NCBI GenBank assembly: GCA_000648925.1
Contig: JFHF01000047.1
Coordinates: forward strand, 1 to 60,542
Length of the DNA: 60,542 bases
Direction of reading: 5' to 3'
Source: Caballeronia jiangsuensis
GTDB lineage: Bacteria; Pseudomonadota; Gammaproteobacteria; Burkholderiales; Burkholderiaceae
Shown here: positions 53,103-60,542 of the stretch, piece after piece
How the letters are laid out: each line of letters begins with the position of its first letter
Numbering within the stretch: position 1 is the stretch's first letter
Program-made: the position numbers and the translations under genes
Notes under the pieces: generated by a model
The model's input: only the letters and a program-made list of their open reading frames with translations
Databases searched by the model: none
What the model was told of the DNA's origin: nothing

Positions 53103-55388
53103 ATGAAGTTCCGCTTTCCCGTCGTCATCATCGACGAAGACTTTCGTTCCGAGAACATCTCGGGTTCCGGCATTCGGGCGCTCGCCGAGGCGATCGAGAA
53201 AGAAGGCGTCGAAGTCCTCGGCCTGACGAGCTATGGCGATCTCGCCGCGTTCGCGCAACAATCGAGCCGCGCGTCGTGTTTCATCCTGTCGATCGATGAC
53301 GACGAGTTGCTGCCCTACGCCGACAATGTCGTCGTGGAAGGCGACACGCCGGAGCTGGCGTCGGCGATCGTCGCGCTGCGTGCGTTCATCAACGCCGTGC
53401 GCCGCCGCAACGCGGACATCCCCATCTTCCTGTACGGCGAAACGCGCACCTCGCGCCACTTGCCGAACGACATCCTGCGCGAGCTGCACGGCTTCATCCA
53501 CATGTTCGAGGACACGCCGGAGTTCGTCGCGCGCCACGTGATCCGCGAGGCGAAGGTCTATCTCGATGCGCTCGCGCCGCCGTTCTTCAAGGAACTGGTG
53601 CAGTACGCGGACGAGGGCTCCTATTCGTGGCACTGCCCGGGGCACTCGGGCGGCGTCGCGTTCCTGAAGAATCCGCTGGGGCAGATGTTTCACCAGTTCT
53701 TCGGCGAGAACATGCTGCGCGCGGACGTCTGCAACGCGGTCGAGGAACTCGGCCAGCTGCTCGATCACACCGGGCCGGTCGCGGCGTCGGAGCGCAACGC
53801 GGCGCGCATCTTCGGCGCGGATCATCTCTTTTTCGTGACCAATGGCACGTCCACGTCGAACAAGATCGTGTGGCACGCGACCGTCGCGCCGGGCGATATC
53901 GTGCTCGTGGACCGCAACTGCCACAAGTCGATCCTGCACGCGATCACGATGACCGGCGCGATCCCCGTGTTCCTCACGCCGACGCGCAACAACTTCGGCA
54001 TCATCGGGCCGATTCCGCGCGACGAGTTCAAGCCGGAGAACATCCGCAAGAAGATCGAGGCGAATCCGTTCGCGCGCGAGGCGCTCGCGAAGAATCCGAA
54101 GGTCAAGCCGCGCATTCTGACGATCACGCAGAGCACGTATGACGGCGTGATCTACAACGTCGAGATGATCAAGGACCTGCTCGGCGACATGCTCGACACG
54201 CTGCATTTCGACGAAGCGTGGCTGCCGCACGCCGAGTTTCACTCGTTCTATCAGGACATGCACGCGATCGGCGCGGGCCGTCCGCGCACGGGCGCGCTCG
54301 TGTTCGCGACGCACTCCACACACAAGCTGCTCGCCGGCATTTCGCAGGCGTCGCAGATTCTCGTGCAGGACAGCGAGAACAGCGCGTTCGACCGCCATCG
54401 TTTCAACGAGGCGTATCTGATGCACACGTCGACGTCGCCGCAATACGCGATCATCGCGTCGTGCGATGTCGCGGCGGCGATGATGGAAGCGCCGGGCGGC
54501 GAGGCGCTCGTGGAGGAATCGATCGCCGAAGCGCTCGACTTCCGGCGCGCGATGCGCAAGGTCGATGCCGAATACGGCGACGACTGGTTTTTCAAGGTGT
54601 GGGGCCCCGACGCGCTGGCGGAAGAGGGCATCGGCGACCGCGAGGACTGGATGCTGAAGCCGAACGACCGCTGGCACGGCTTCGGCGCGCTCGCCGAAAA
54701 CTTCAACATGCTCGACCCGATCAAGGCGACGATCATCACGCCGGGACTCGACGTGGACGGCGAATTCGGCGAGTCCGGCATTCCGGCCGCGATCGTGACG
54801 AAGTATCTGGCGGAGCACGGCATCATCGTGGAGAAGACCGGGTTGTACTCGTTCTTCATCATGTTCACGATCGGCATCACGAAGGGCCGCTGGAACTCGA
54901 TGGTCACCGAGCTTCAGCAGTTCAAGGACGACTACGACAACAACCAGCCGCTGTGGCGCGTGCTGCCGGAATTCGTCGCGCAGCATCCGTCGTATGAGCG
55001 CATCGGCCTGCGCGATCTGTGCGGGCAAATCCACAGCGTCTATCGCGCGAACAACATCGCGCGTCTGACGACGGAGATGTATCTGTCGAGCATGGAGCCC
55101 GCGATGAAACCGTCCGAAGCGTTTGCGAAACTCGCGCACCGCGAGATCGACCGCGTGCCGATCGACGAACTCGAAGGCCGCGTCACGTCGATCCTGCTCA
55201 CGCCGTATCCGCCGGGCATTCCGTTGCTGATTCCGGGCGAGCGTTTCAATCGGACGATCGTCGATTATCTGCGTTTCGCGCGCGAGTTCAACGAGCGCTT
55301 CCCGGGCTTCCACACGGATATCCACGGGCTCGTCGGCGAGATGATCAACGGGCGTATCGAATATTTCGTCGATTGCGTGCGCAATTGA
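53103..55388 (+). CDS. Orn/Lys/Arg decarboxylase (large fold type I PLP enzyme)
   Basis: 761 residues from the ATG at 53103. Layout of inducible basic amino acid decarboxylases: N-terminal response-regulator-like wing domain (residues 1-125), PLP core with K408 (STHKLLAGISQ) and HCPGHSGG near residue 180, and the C-terminal domain ending in TPYPPGIPLLIPGE. Forms agmatine, cadaverine or putrescine; which one cannot be told from the sequence. In acid stress such enzymes consume protons. No cognate antiporter gene lies adjacent. Confidence 0.92.
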   Translation: MKFRFPVVIIDEDFRSENISGSGIRALAEAIEKEGVEVLGLTSYGDLAAFAQQSSRASCFILSIDDDELLPYADNVVVEGDTPELASAIVALRAFINAVRRRNADIPIFLYGETRTSRHLPNDILRELHGFIHMFEDTPEFVARHVIREAKVYLDALAPPFFKELVQYADEGSYSWHCPGHSGGVAFLKNPLGQMFHQFFGENMLRADVCNAVEELGQLLDHTGPVAASERNAARIFGADHLFFVTNGTSTSNKIVWHATVAPGDIVLVDRNCHKSILHAITMTGAIPVFLTPTRNNFGIIGPIPRDEFKPENIRKKIEANPFAREALAKNPKVKPRILTITQSTYDGVIYNVEMIKDLLGDMLDTLHFDEAWLPHAEFHSFYQDMHAIGAGRPRTGALVFATHSTHKLLAGISQASQILVQDSENSAFDRHRFNEAYLMHTSTSPQYAIIASCDVAAAMMEAPGGEALVEESIAEALDFRRAMRKVDAEYGDDWFFKVWGPDALAEEGIGDREDWMLKPNDRWHGFGALAENFNMLDPIKATIITPGLDVDGEFGESGIPAAIVTKYLAEHGIIVEKTGLYSFFIMFTIGITKGRWNSMVTELQQFKDDYDNNQPLWRVLPEFVAQHPSYERIGLRDLCGQIHSVYRANNIARLTTEMYLSSMEPAMKPSEAFAKLAHREIDRVPIDELEGRVTSILLTPYPPGIPLLIPGERFNRTIVDYLRFAREFNERFPGFHTDIHGLVGEMINGRIEYFVDCVRN

Positions 55389-55414
55389 TGTTCGCCTGAT
55401 TCGCTGCTGCAAAA

Positions 55415-55442
55415 ACAAACGGCCCTTAAAAGGGCCGTTTGT
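55415..55442. terminator. Bidirectional terminator between the decarboxylase and gst
   Basis: ACAAACGGCCCTT / AAGGGCCGTTTGT stem. An A-run on the left and a T-rich right side serve the two convergent genes. Confidence 0.85.
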
Positions 55443-55463
55443 CATTTCAGGAACGCCGATCGT

Positions 55464-56069
55464 TCAGATCAGGCCTTCCGCCTTCATCGCTGCCTGCACG
55501 CCCGGACGCGCGCCGACGCGCTCCTGATACGCGACGAGCGCCGGCCACTTGCCGAGGTCGAGATCGATGTACTTCGCCCAGCCGAGCACGGTGAAGAGAT
55601 AAGCATCGCCGATGCTGAATTCGTTGCCGAGCAGGAATTGCTTGTCGTCGATTTGCTGCGCGACGTAGGCGAGACGGCGTTCGAGATTAGCCATCGCGGC
55701 TGCTTTCGAGTCGCTGCTTGCGGCCGGATTGAAGAACGGCGAGAAATTCTTGTGCAGTTCCGTGCCGATGAACGTCAGCCAGCTTTGCAGGCGATAACGC
55801 GCCATGCCGTCATTGAGCGGCGCGAGATGCTTCGCCGGCACCTGGTCGGCGATGTACTGCATGATCGCAGGGCCTTCGGTCAGCAGTTCGCCGTTGTCGA
55901 GCAGGAGTGCGGGCACGTAGCCCTTCGCGTTGATCTTGTTGAAATCCGCGCCGCTCGCGGTGAGCTTGGTCTTGAGGTCGACGGCTTCGATTTCGAAAGC
56001 CAGTCCGGATTCTTCGAGAGCGATATGCGATGCGAGGGAACAGGCGCCTGCTTTGTAGAACAGTTTCAA
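55464..56069 (-). CDS. Glutathione S-transferase, beta class
   Basis: 201 residues using the TTG at 56069: a GGAG lies eight bases upstream, and the result, MKLFYKAGACSLASHIAL, is the exact usual start of this family. The catalytic beta-class Cys is in the GACSLASH motif (C10). The thioredoxin-like domain runs to about residue 80 (LTEGPAIMQYIAD), followed by the helical domain. Detoxifies electrophiles. Confidence 0.9.
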   Translation of the reverse strand: MKLFYKAGACSLASHIALEESGLAFEIEAVDLKTKLTASGADFNKINAKGYVPALLLDNGELLTEGPAIMQYIADQVPAKHLAPLNDGMARYRLQSWLTFIGTELHKNFSPFFNPAASSDSKAAAMANLERRLAYVAQQIDDKQFLLGNEFSIGDAYLFTVLGWAKYIDLDLGKWPALVAYQERVGARPGVQAAMKAEGLI

Positions 56070-56253
56070 AACAATTTCTCCAGGGTGAGTCGGCACGATT
56101 ATGAAGGAAGTCGTTTGTGCGTGGCTGACCGGATTGTGAAATTGTCTGTGTCGTGGGTGGAGATAAATCCTTGCAACGAATCGGATTCTTCGTGCGTTTA
56201 TTCTGGATTACAAAATATACGATTGAGTTTCAATGCTCCAACCCAACGCCTCG

Positions 56254-57186
56254 CTAATCGATCACGAACTTTCGCGGCAACGTCGGGCCGCCAGCCGGCG
56301 GCATCGCAAACCCGGCATCGGCAGCCATGTCGTGCAGCGCGATCTCGATGCTCTCGCACATCGCGTTCAGCGCGAGGTCGTTCTCTTCGAGGCCGAACGG
56401 ATCTTCAATCTGCGCGGCGATCGCTTCCAGCGCCATGAACGCATACGCCACCAGCAGCGCGAACAGCGGCGTGAGCACACCGGCGCCATCGACGAGTCCG
56501 AACGGCAGCATCACGCAGAAGAGGTAGATCGTGCGATGGATCATCACCGAGTACGAAAACGGCAGCGGCGTGGTCGCGATGCGCTCGCATCCGCCGATCA
56601 CATCGGAAAGCGCGTTCAGATTGTGCTGAATCGCGAGCATCGCATAGCCGTCGAGCGCGCCTTCGCGCCTGCGCTCGGCGACCCATTCGCCGAGCCAGAG
56701 CAGAATCAGCGCGGGCCGATACTTCGCCGCCGCGACGCGCGCGTGCAAATCGGATGGCAATCGCGGAGCCAGGTCAACGAGCGCATCGGTGCCGCGCAAC
56801 TGATGCCGAAGCGCATGCGCCAGTGCGCCGAGCGCCGCGAGGAAACTGCGCGTCTGAGCGCGATCCCGCGGCTCCGGCAGCGACAACACCTGCTGCGCCA
56901 GTGCGCGCGACGTGTTGAGCAGCGTCCCCCACAATTTGCGGCCTTCCCACCAGCGCTCGTAACTCGCGCCATTGCGAAACCCGAGAAACACGGCAAGTGC
57001 GATACCCACGAGTGCGAACGGCGGCGTGCCGAGGCCGATCGGATAATGGCGCATGTGGTCGTGCATGAAAATCGCCGCCACCGACAGCGCGAAGATCAAC
57101 CCGAGGCGCGGCAGCAGTTGCGGCAGCACGGAGCCGTGCCACACGAACAGCAGCCGAAACCAGTTGAGCTTGGGGCGGATGATCAT
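56254..57186 (-). CDS. Bestrophin-like membrane protein
   Basis: 310 residues. Bestrophin/UPF0187 (YneE) family anion-channel-type protein: FRLLFVWHGSVLPQLLPRL at the N-terminus, FRNGASYERWWEGRKLWG (the family hallmark, about residues 71-88), and C-terminal IEDPFGLEENDLAL. Four hydrophobic segments. Ion selectivity cannot be predicted; bacterial homologues have been described as cation-permeable. Confidence 0.9.
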   Translation of the reverse strand: MIIRPKLNWFRLLFVWHGSVLPQLLPRLGLIFALSVAAIFMHDHMRHYPIGLGTPPFALVGIALAVFLGFRNGASYERWWEGRKLWGTLLNTSRALAQQVLSLPEPRDRAQTRSFLAALGALAHALRHQLRGTDALVDLAPRLPSDLHARVAAAKYRPALILLWLGEWVAERRREGALDGYAMLAIQHNLNALSDVIGGCERIATTPLPFSYSVMIHRTIYLFCVMLPFGLVDGAGVLTPLFALLVAYAFMALEAIAAQIEDPFGLEENDLALNAMCESIEIALHDMAADAGFAMPPAGGPTLPRKFVID

Positions 57187-57278
57187 GACGGAGCGTTTCG
57201 ATGAGCGCGAGTGAGCAACATCCGATTATCCCGAAAATACGTGCCGTCGCGCAGAGACATGACGACGCGTTCTGCAAC

Positions 57279-57308
57279 GAAAAAGGCCGTCCTTGCGAAC
57301 GGCCTTCG
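57279..57308 (-). terminator. Rho-independent terminator of argH
   Basis: AAGGCCGT/ACGGCCTT stem with an eight-base loop (57283-57306); the minus strand continues with T-rich sequence. Confidence 0.82.
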
Positions 57309-57340
57309 ATGTCACGAGGCAAACGTGGCGGGCGACGCGA

Positions 57341-58744
57341 TCAAAGCGATTCGCGCGCCGCCTTCGCCGCCGCGCGCACCTGATCCGGCGCGGTGCCGCC
57401 GGGGTGATTGCGACTCGCGACCGAGCCCTCGAGCGTCAGATATTCGAACACGTCCTCGCCGATCAGATGCGCGACGTTCGGCAGTTCGCGGCGCATCTCG
57501 TCGAGCGACAAATCGGCGATATCGCACTCGCGATCCACGCAAATGCGCACCGCATGCGCGACCGCCTCGTGCGCGTCGCGGAAGGGCAGGCCGCGCTTCA
57601 CGAGATAGTCCGCGAGATCGGTGGCGGTGGAGAAGCCTTGCAGCGCCGCCGCGCGCATCGCTTGCGGCTTGACCGTGATGCCCGCCGCCATTTCCGCGAA
57701 GATGCGCAGCGTGTCCGCGACCGTATCGACGGTATCGAACAGCGGTTCCTTGTCTTCCTGATTGTCCTTGTTGTACGCGAGCGGCTGGCCTTTCATCAGC
57801 GTGAGCAGCGCCATGAGATGGCCGTTCACGCGGCCGGTCTTGCCGCGCGCCAGTTCGGGCACGTCGGGGTTCTTTTTCTGCGGCATGATCGACGAACCCG
57901 TGCAGAAACGGTCCGCCAGATCGATGAAGCCGACGCGCGGGCTCATCCACAGCACGAGTTCTTCCGAAAAGCGCGACACGTGCGTCATGACGAGCGCGGC
58001 CGCCGCCGTGAATTCGATCGCGAAGTCGCGGTCGGACACTGCGTCGAGCGAATTCGCGCAGATGCCGTCGAAGCCGAGCGTCTTCGCGACCGCGTGACGA
58101 TCGATCGGATAGCTCGTGCCGGCGAGCGCCGCCGCGCCCAGCGGCAGACGGTTCACACGCTTACGCAGATCGCGCATGCGCTCGGCGTCGCGCGAAAACA
58201 TCTCGACGTAGGCGAGCAGGTGATGACCGAACGTCACCGGCTGAGCCACTTGCAGATGCGTGAAGCCCGGCATGATGGTGTCGGCGTGTTTCTCGGCCAT
58301 GTCGATGAGCGCGAGACGCAGATCCGTAAGCAGTCCGCCGATACGGTCGATCTCGCCGCGCAGCCACAGGCGGATATCGGTGGCGACCTGATCGTTGCGC
58401 GAGCGGCCGGTGTGCAGGCGCTTGCCGGCATCGCCGATCAGGGCGGTCAGGCGCGCCTCGATGTTCAAGTGCACGTCTTCCAGATCCAGCTTCCACTCGA
58501 ACTCGCCGCGCTCGATTTCGCCCTTGATCTGCGCCATGCCGCGCTCGATGGCGGCGAGATCGTCGGCGCCGATGATCTTCTGCGCCGCGAGCATCGACGC
58601 GTGCGCGAGCGAGCCCTGAATGTCGACGAGCGCGAGCCGGTTGTCGAAGAACACCGACGACGTATAGCGCTTGACGAGCTCCGACATCGGCTCGGAGAAG
58701 CGAGCCGACCAGGCTTCGCCTTTTTTGTGGAGTTGGGACGTCAT
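57341..58744 (-). CDS. argH: Argininosuccinate lyase
   Basis: 467 residues from the ATG at 58744 (MTSQLHKKGEAWSARFSEP); the longer frame upstream is not supported. Last step of arginine synthesis. Fumarase/aspartase signature GSSIMPQKKNPDVPEL near residue 280, RSRNDQVATD, and TGRSRNDQ with the substrate-binding residues. Confidence 0.97.
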   Translation of the reverse strand: MTSQLHKKGEAWSARFSEPMSELVKRYTSSVFFDNRLALVDIQGSLAHASMLAAQKIIGADDLAAIERGMAQIKGEIERGEFEWKLDLEDVHLNIEARLTALIGDAGKRLHTGRSRNDQVATDIRLWLRGEIDRIGGLLTDLRLALIDMAEKHADTIMPGFTHLQVAQPVTFGHHLLAYVEMFSRDAERMRDLRKRVNRLPLGAAALAGTSYPIDRHAVAKTLGFDGICANSLDAVSDRDFAIEFTAAAALVMTHVSRFSEELVLWMSPRVGFIDLADRFCTGSSIMPQKKNPDVPELARGKTGRVNGHLMALLTLMKGQPLAYNKDNQEDKEPLFDTVDTVADTLRIFAEMAAGITVKPQAMRAAALQGFSTATDLADYLVKRGLPFRDAHEAVAHAVRICVDRECDIADLSLDEMRRELPNVAHLIGEDVFEYLTLEGSVASRNHPGGTAPDQVRAAAKAARESL

Positions 58745-58813
58745 GGTGATTTTCTCAGCGGAGGGTTTGGCTTCAATTCGGCTTCGGGAAGACGAAAATT
58801 TTAACATTCGGCA

Positions 58814-59620
58814 CTATTCGGACCCGACGAGGATGACCAGCTTCAGATCCTCGCGATGCGCCGGCTTGAACGTGATCTGGTTGAACACGACAGTCCCGCG
58901 TGACGGATGATTGAACGCGCGCTCGCCGCCTTCGCGCTCGAACACGTCCTGCGACGCCCAGAATCGCGCGAAGGCGGCGCTCGCGGCGCTCAGATCGTCG
59001 ATGAGCGTGCGGGTCGGCGCATCGTTCAGATGGCGGATCGAATCGGCGCGGAATTCGGCGGCAAGACGGCGCGCGCGCGTTTCCCAATCGACGATCAACG
59101 CGCGCGCCGCCGGCGATGTGAACGTGTAGGTCAGCAGATTGCGGTCATGCTCCCCATCCAGCCAGCCGACGAACAACGCCGATGCATGCTCGTTCCAGCG
59201 CAGCGCGTTCCACTGACGGTCGAGCACGTAGGCCGGTGCGCCGATCAGCGCGACCGTCTGCAGCAGCGCGGCGGGCGCGTCCTGGCTGGCGGGATCGGGC
59301 TCGGCGGGATCGCGCTGGGCGGCGAGCTCGAACAGATACGCGCGTTCGGCGCGCGACAACTGCAACGCGACGGCGATACGCGCGAGCGCATCGGCGGAAG
59401 CGGACACGGGACGGCCCTGTTCGATCCACGTGTACCAGGTCGGGCTCACGCCGCACAGTTGCGCGACTTCCTCGCGGCGCAGGCCGGGCGTGCGGCGGCG
59501 CGGACCGGCCGCGAGACCGACGGCCTGCGGCGAGAGCCGTTCGCGATGCGCGCGGATGAATTCGCCGAGCGCATGGGCGGGCGTATCGGCGAGGGGTTCG
59601 TTTTTGTCGGTGAGGGTCAT
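58814..59620 (-). CDS. XRE-family regulator with MmyB-like ligand-binding domain
   Basis: 268 residues. N-terminal helix-turn-helix (residues about 15-85: FIRAHRERLSP, RTPGLRREEVAQLCGVSPTWYTWIEQGR, LARIAVALQLS). The C-terminal MmyB domain contains YVLDRQWNALRWNEHASALF, the WD-rich core and the terminal FNQITFKPAHREDLKLVILV. MmyB domains resemble PAS domains and bind lipid-like ligands. It is divergent from the methyltransferase gene and may control it. Confidence 0.92.
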   Translation of the reverse strand: MTLTDKNEPLADTPAHALGEFIRAHRERLSPQAVGLAAGPRRRTPGLRREEVAQLCGVSPTWYTWIEQGRPVSASADALARIAVALQLSRAERAYLFELAAQRDPAEPDPASQDAPAALLQTVALIGAPAYVLDRQWNALRWNEHASALFVGWLDGEHDRNLLTYTFTSPAARALIVDWETRARRLAAEFRADSIRHLNDAPTRTLIDDLSAASAAFARFWASQDVFEREGGERAFNHPSRGTVVFNQITFKPAHREDLKLVILVGSE

Positions 59621-59664
59621 TCAAACGTCGACAGGTGGTTTCTATACCAGAATATCTGCACAAC

Positions 59665-59678
59665 TTGTACTGGTACAA
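59665..59678. promoter_or_regulatory. Palindromic operator candidate in the divergent regulator/methyltransferase promoter
   Basis: TTGTAC-TG-GTACAA is a perfect 14-base palindrome, centred in the 111-base gap. Helix-turn-helix regulators of this group usually bind such symmetric sites in divergent promoters. Prediction only. Confidence 0.55.
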
Positions 59679-59731
59679 CGTGGGCTCTATTGTAGCGGGC
59701 AGACCTTCCCCACATCGAACCGGAGAGCGCG

Positions 59732-60496
59732 ATGAAACACCACGACCAGGTCGCAGACGCATTCGGCAGCACTGCCGCCGCCTATCTCACGAGCGCCGTC
59801 CACGCGAGCGGCGCCGATCTTCAGAGCCTCGCGGCGACTTTCGCGGCCACATGCGGCAACGCGGTCGTGCTGGACATGGGCTGCGGCGCGGGGCACGCGA
59901 GCTTCGCGATTGCGCCGCACGTGCGGGAGGTCGTCGCGTACGACATCGCGCCGCAGATGCTCGCGACGGTCGATGCCGCCGCGAAGGAGCGCGGCCTGAC
60001 GACGATCCGGACGCAGCAGGGCGCCGCCGAAACGTTGCCGTTCGCCGACGGCACGTTCAACTGGGCCGTGAGCCGTATGAGCGCGCATCACTGGCGCGAC
60101 GTGCCGGCCGCGTTGAGGGAAGCGCATCGCGTGCTGAAGCCGGGCGGACGGCTCAGGTTCATCGATATCGCGGGTATCGACGATCCGCTTTACGACACGC
60201 ATATTCAGGCGATCGAACTTCTGCGCGATGCGTCGCACATCCGCGACTATCGCGCCGATGAGTGGATCGCGATGCTCGATGACGCCGGTTTCGACGCGCA
60301 GGTGACCGAGCGCTGGCGCATTCCGCTGGAATTCGAATCGTGGGTGACGCGTATGCGCACGCCGGCCGAGCGTGTGACGGCGATCAGATCGATGTGGGCC
60401 AGTGCGCCGGATGAGGTCCGGCAGTACTTTGGGGTGAAGGACGATTGCTCGTTCGAGCTGGATGCGGTGATGATCGAGGGGAATCGGAGGGGGTGA
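59732..60496 (+). CDS. Class I SAM-dependent methyltransferase
   Basis: 254 residues. Motif I VLDMGCGAGHASF (residues about 46-58), YDIAPQML, motif III-IV region FADGTFNWAVSRMSAHHW, and HRVLKPGGRLRFIDIAG. The UbiE/YcgJ-like subgroup; substrate unknown. Its partner regulator is likely the divergent MmyB-type protein. Confidence 0.9.
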   Translation: MKHHDQVADAFGSTAAAYLTSAVHASGADLQSLAATFAATCGNAVVLDMGCGAGHASFAIAPHVREVVAYDIAPQMLATVDAAAKERGLTTIRTQQGAAETLPFADGTFNWAVSRMSAHHWRDVPAALREAHRVLKPGGRLRFIDIAGIDDPLYDTHIQAIELLRDASHIRDYRADEWIAMLDDAGFDAQVTERWRIPLEFESWVTRMRTPAERVTAIRSMWASAPDEVRQYFGVKDDCSFELDAVMIEGNRRG

Positions 60497-60512
60497 AGGG
60501 TGTTGGACTTTC

Positions 60513-60542
60513 GCCGGATCCCGGGTTCGCGGTGGTCTATTA
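60513..60542. repeat. Start of a second copy of the giant palindromic element (cut by window end)
   Basis: The last 30 bases match the left arm at 29743-29772 at 26 of 30 positions, from GCCGGATCCC to GGTCTATTA. It begins 16 bases after the methyltransferase stop, as the first copy begins just after cobC. The rest lies outside the window. Confidence 0.7.

Noticed and set aside
52998..55445. An 815-codon frame antisense to the decarboxylase
   Set aside because: Low-information Arg-rich translation; the sense gene is a clear PLP enzyme.

Overview
The window is chromosomal DNA from a high-GC betaproteobacterium of the family Burkholderiaceae, most like Paraburkholderia or Caballeronia. The evidence is the gene order (cysB beside cysI-DUF934-cysH-cysD-cysN-cobA; metG convergent with tamA-tamB; ZapA beside 6S RNA), the GC-rich codon use, and many long antisense open frames that are only shadows. 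Genus and species cannot be fixed from the sequence alone. There is no rRNA operon, no CRISPR array, no transposase and no phage structural gene.

Layout. 1-2280: an incomplete zinc-ribbon membrane protein, two small overlapping membrane-protein genes and tRNA-Leu(CAA). 2396-12104: an orphan amino-acid-type periplasmic binding protein, the regulator CysB, and divergently the assimilatory sulfate and siroheme operon (cysI, DUF934, cysH, cysD, cysN, cobA). It is followed by a VapBC-type toxin-antitoxin pair with a perfect operator palindrome, and a sirohydrochlorin chelatase. 12127-23016: housekeeping genes, namely lptG/lptF, pepA, holC, ilvD, a LysR regulator, lgt, a SIMPL-domain protein, an EVE-domain protein, 6S RNA, zapA and a coiled-coil partner. 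23288-35276: a vitamin B12 uptake and late-assembly regulon. A cobalamin riboswitch precedes btuB-btuC-btuD-cobT-cobS-cobC; on the other strand lie cobU-cbiB-cobD-btuF; cobQ is divergent from cobU. A 603-bp nearly perfect giant palindrome fills the gap between convergent cobC and btuF, and the start of a second copy is visible at the right edge of the window.

35404-36937 is the most unusual part: a compact, lower-GC cassette of a PAAR-type spike protein, an unrecognised protein with a Cys/His pattern like a cysteine hydrolase, and a small two-helix membrane protein overlapping it. I read this as an orphan type VI secretion effector-immunity module with an apparently undescribed effector. 37018-60542 returns to core genes: a thioesterase, an orphan ParA, panD/panC, scpA, tamA/tamB, metG, an OmpA-type lipoprotein, the Fe-S carrier apbC, a degenerate Cu/Zn-SOD-like lipoprotein, dcd, a large Orn/Lys/Arg decarboxylase, a glutathione transferase, a bestrophin-like protein, argH, an MmyB-type regulator with a palindromic site, and a methyltransferase.

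Functional links. CysB, APS reductase, sulfite reductase, CobA and the chelatase together cover sulfate activation, reduction and siroheme supply. The B12 genes cover uptake, lower-ligand activation and nucleotide-loop assembly, but no corrinoid adenosyltransferase is visible here.
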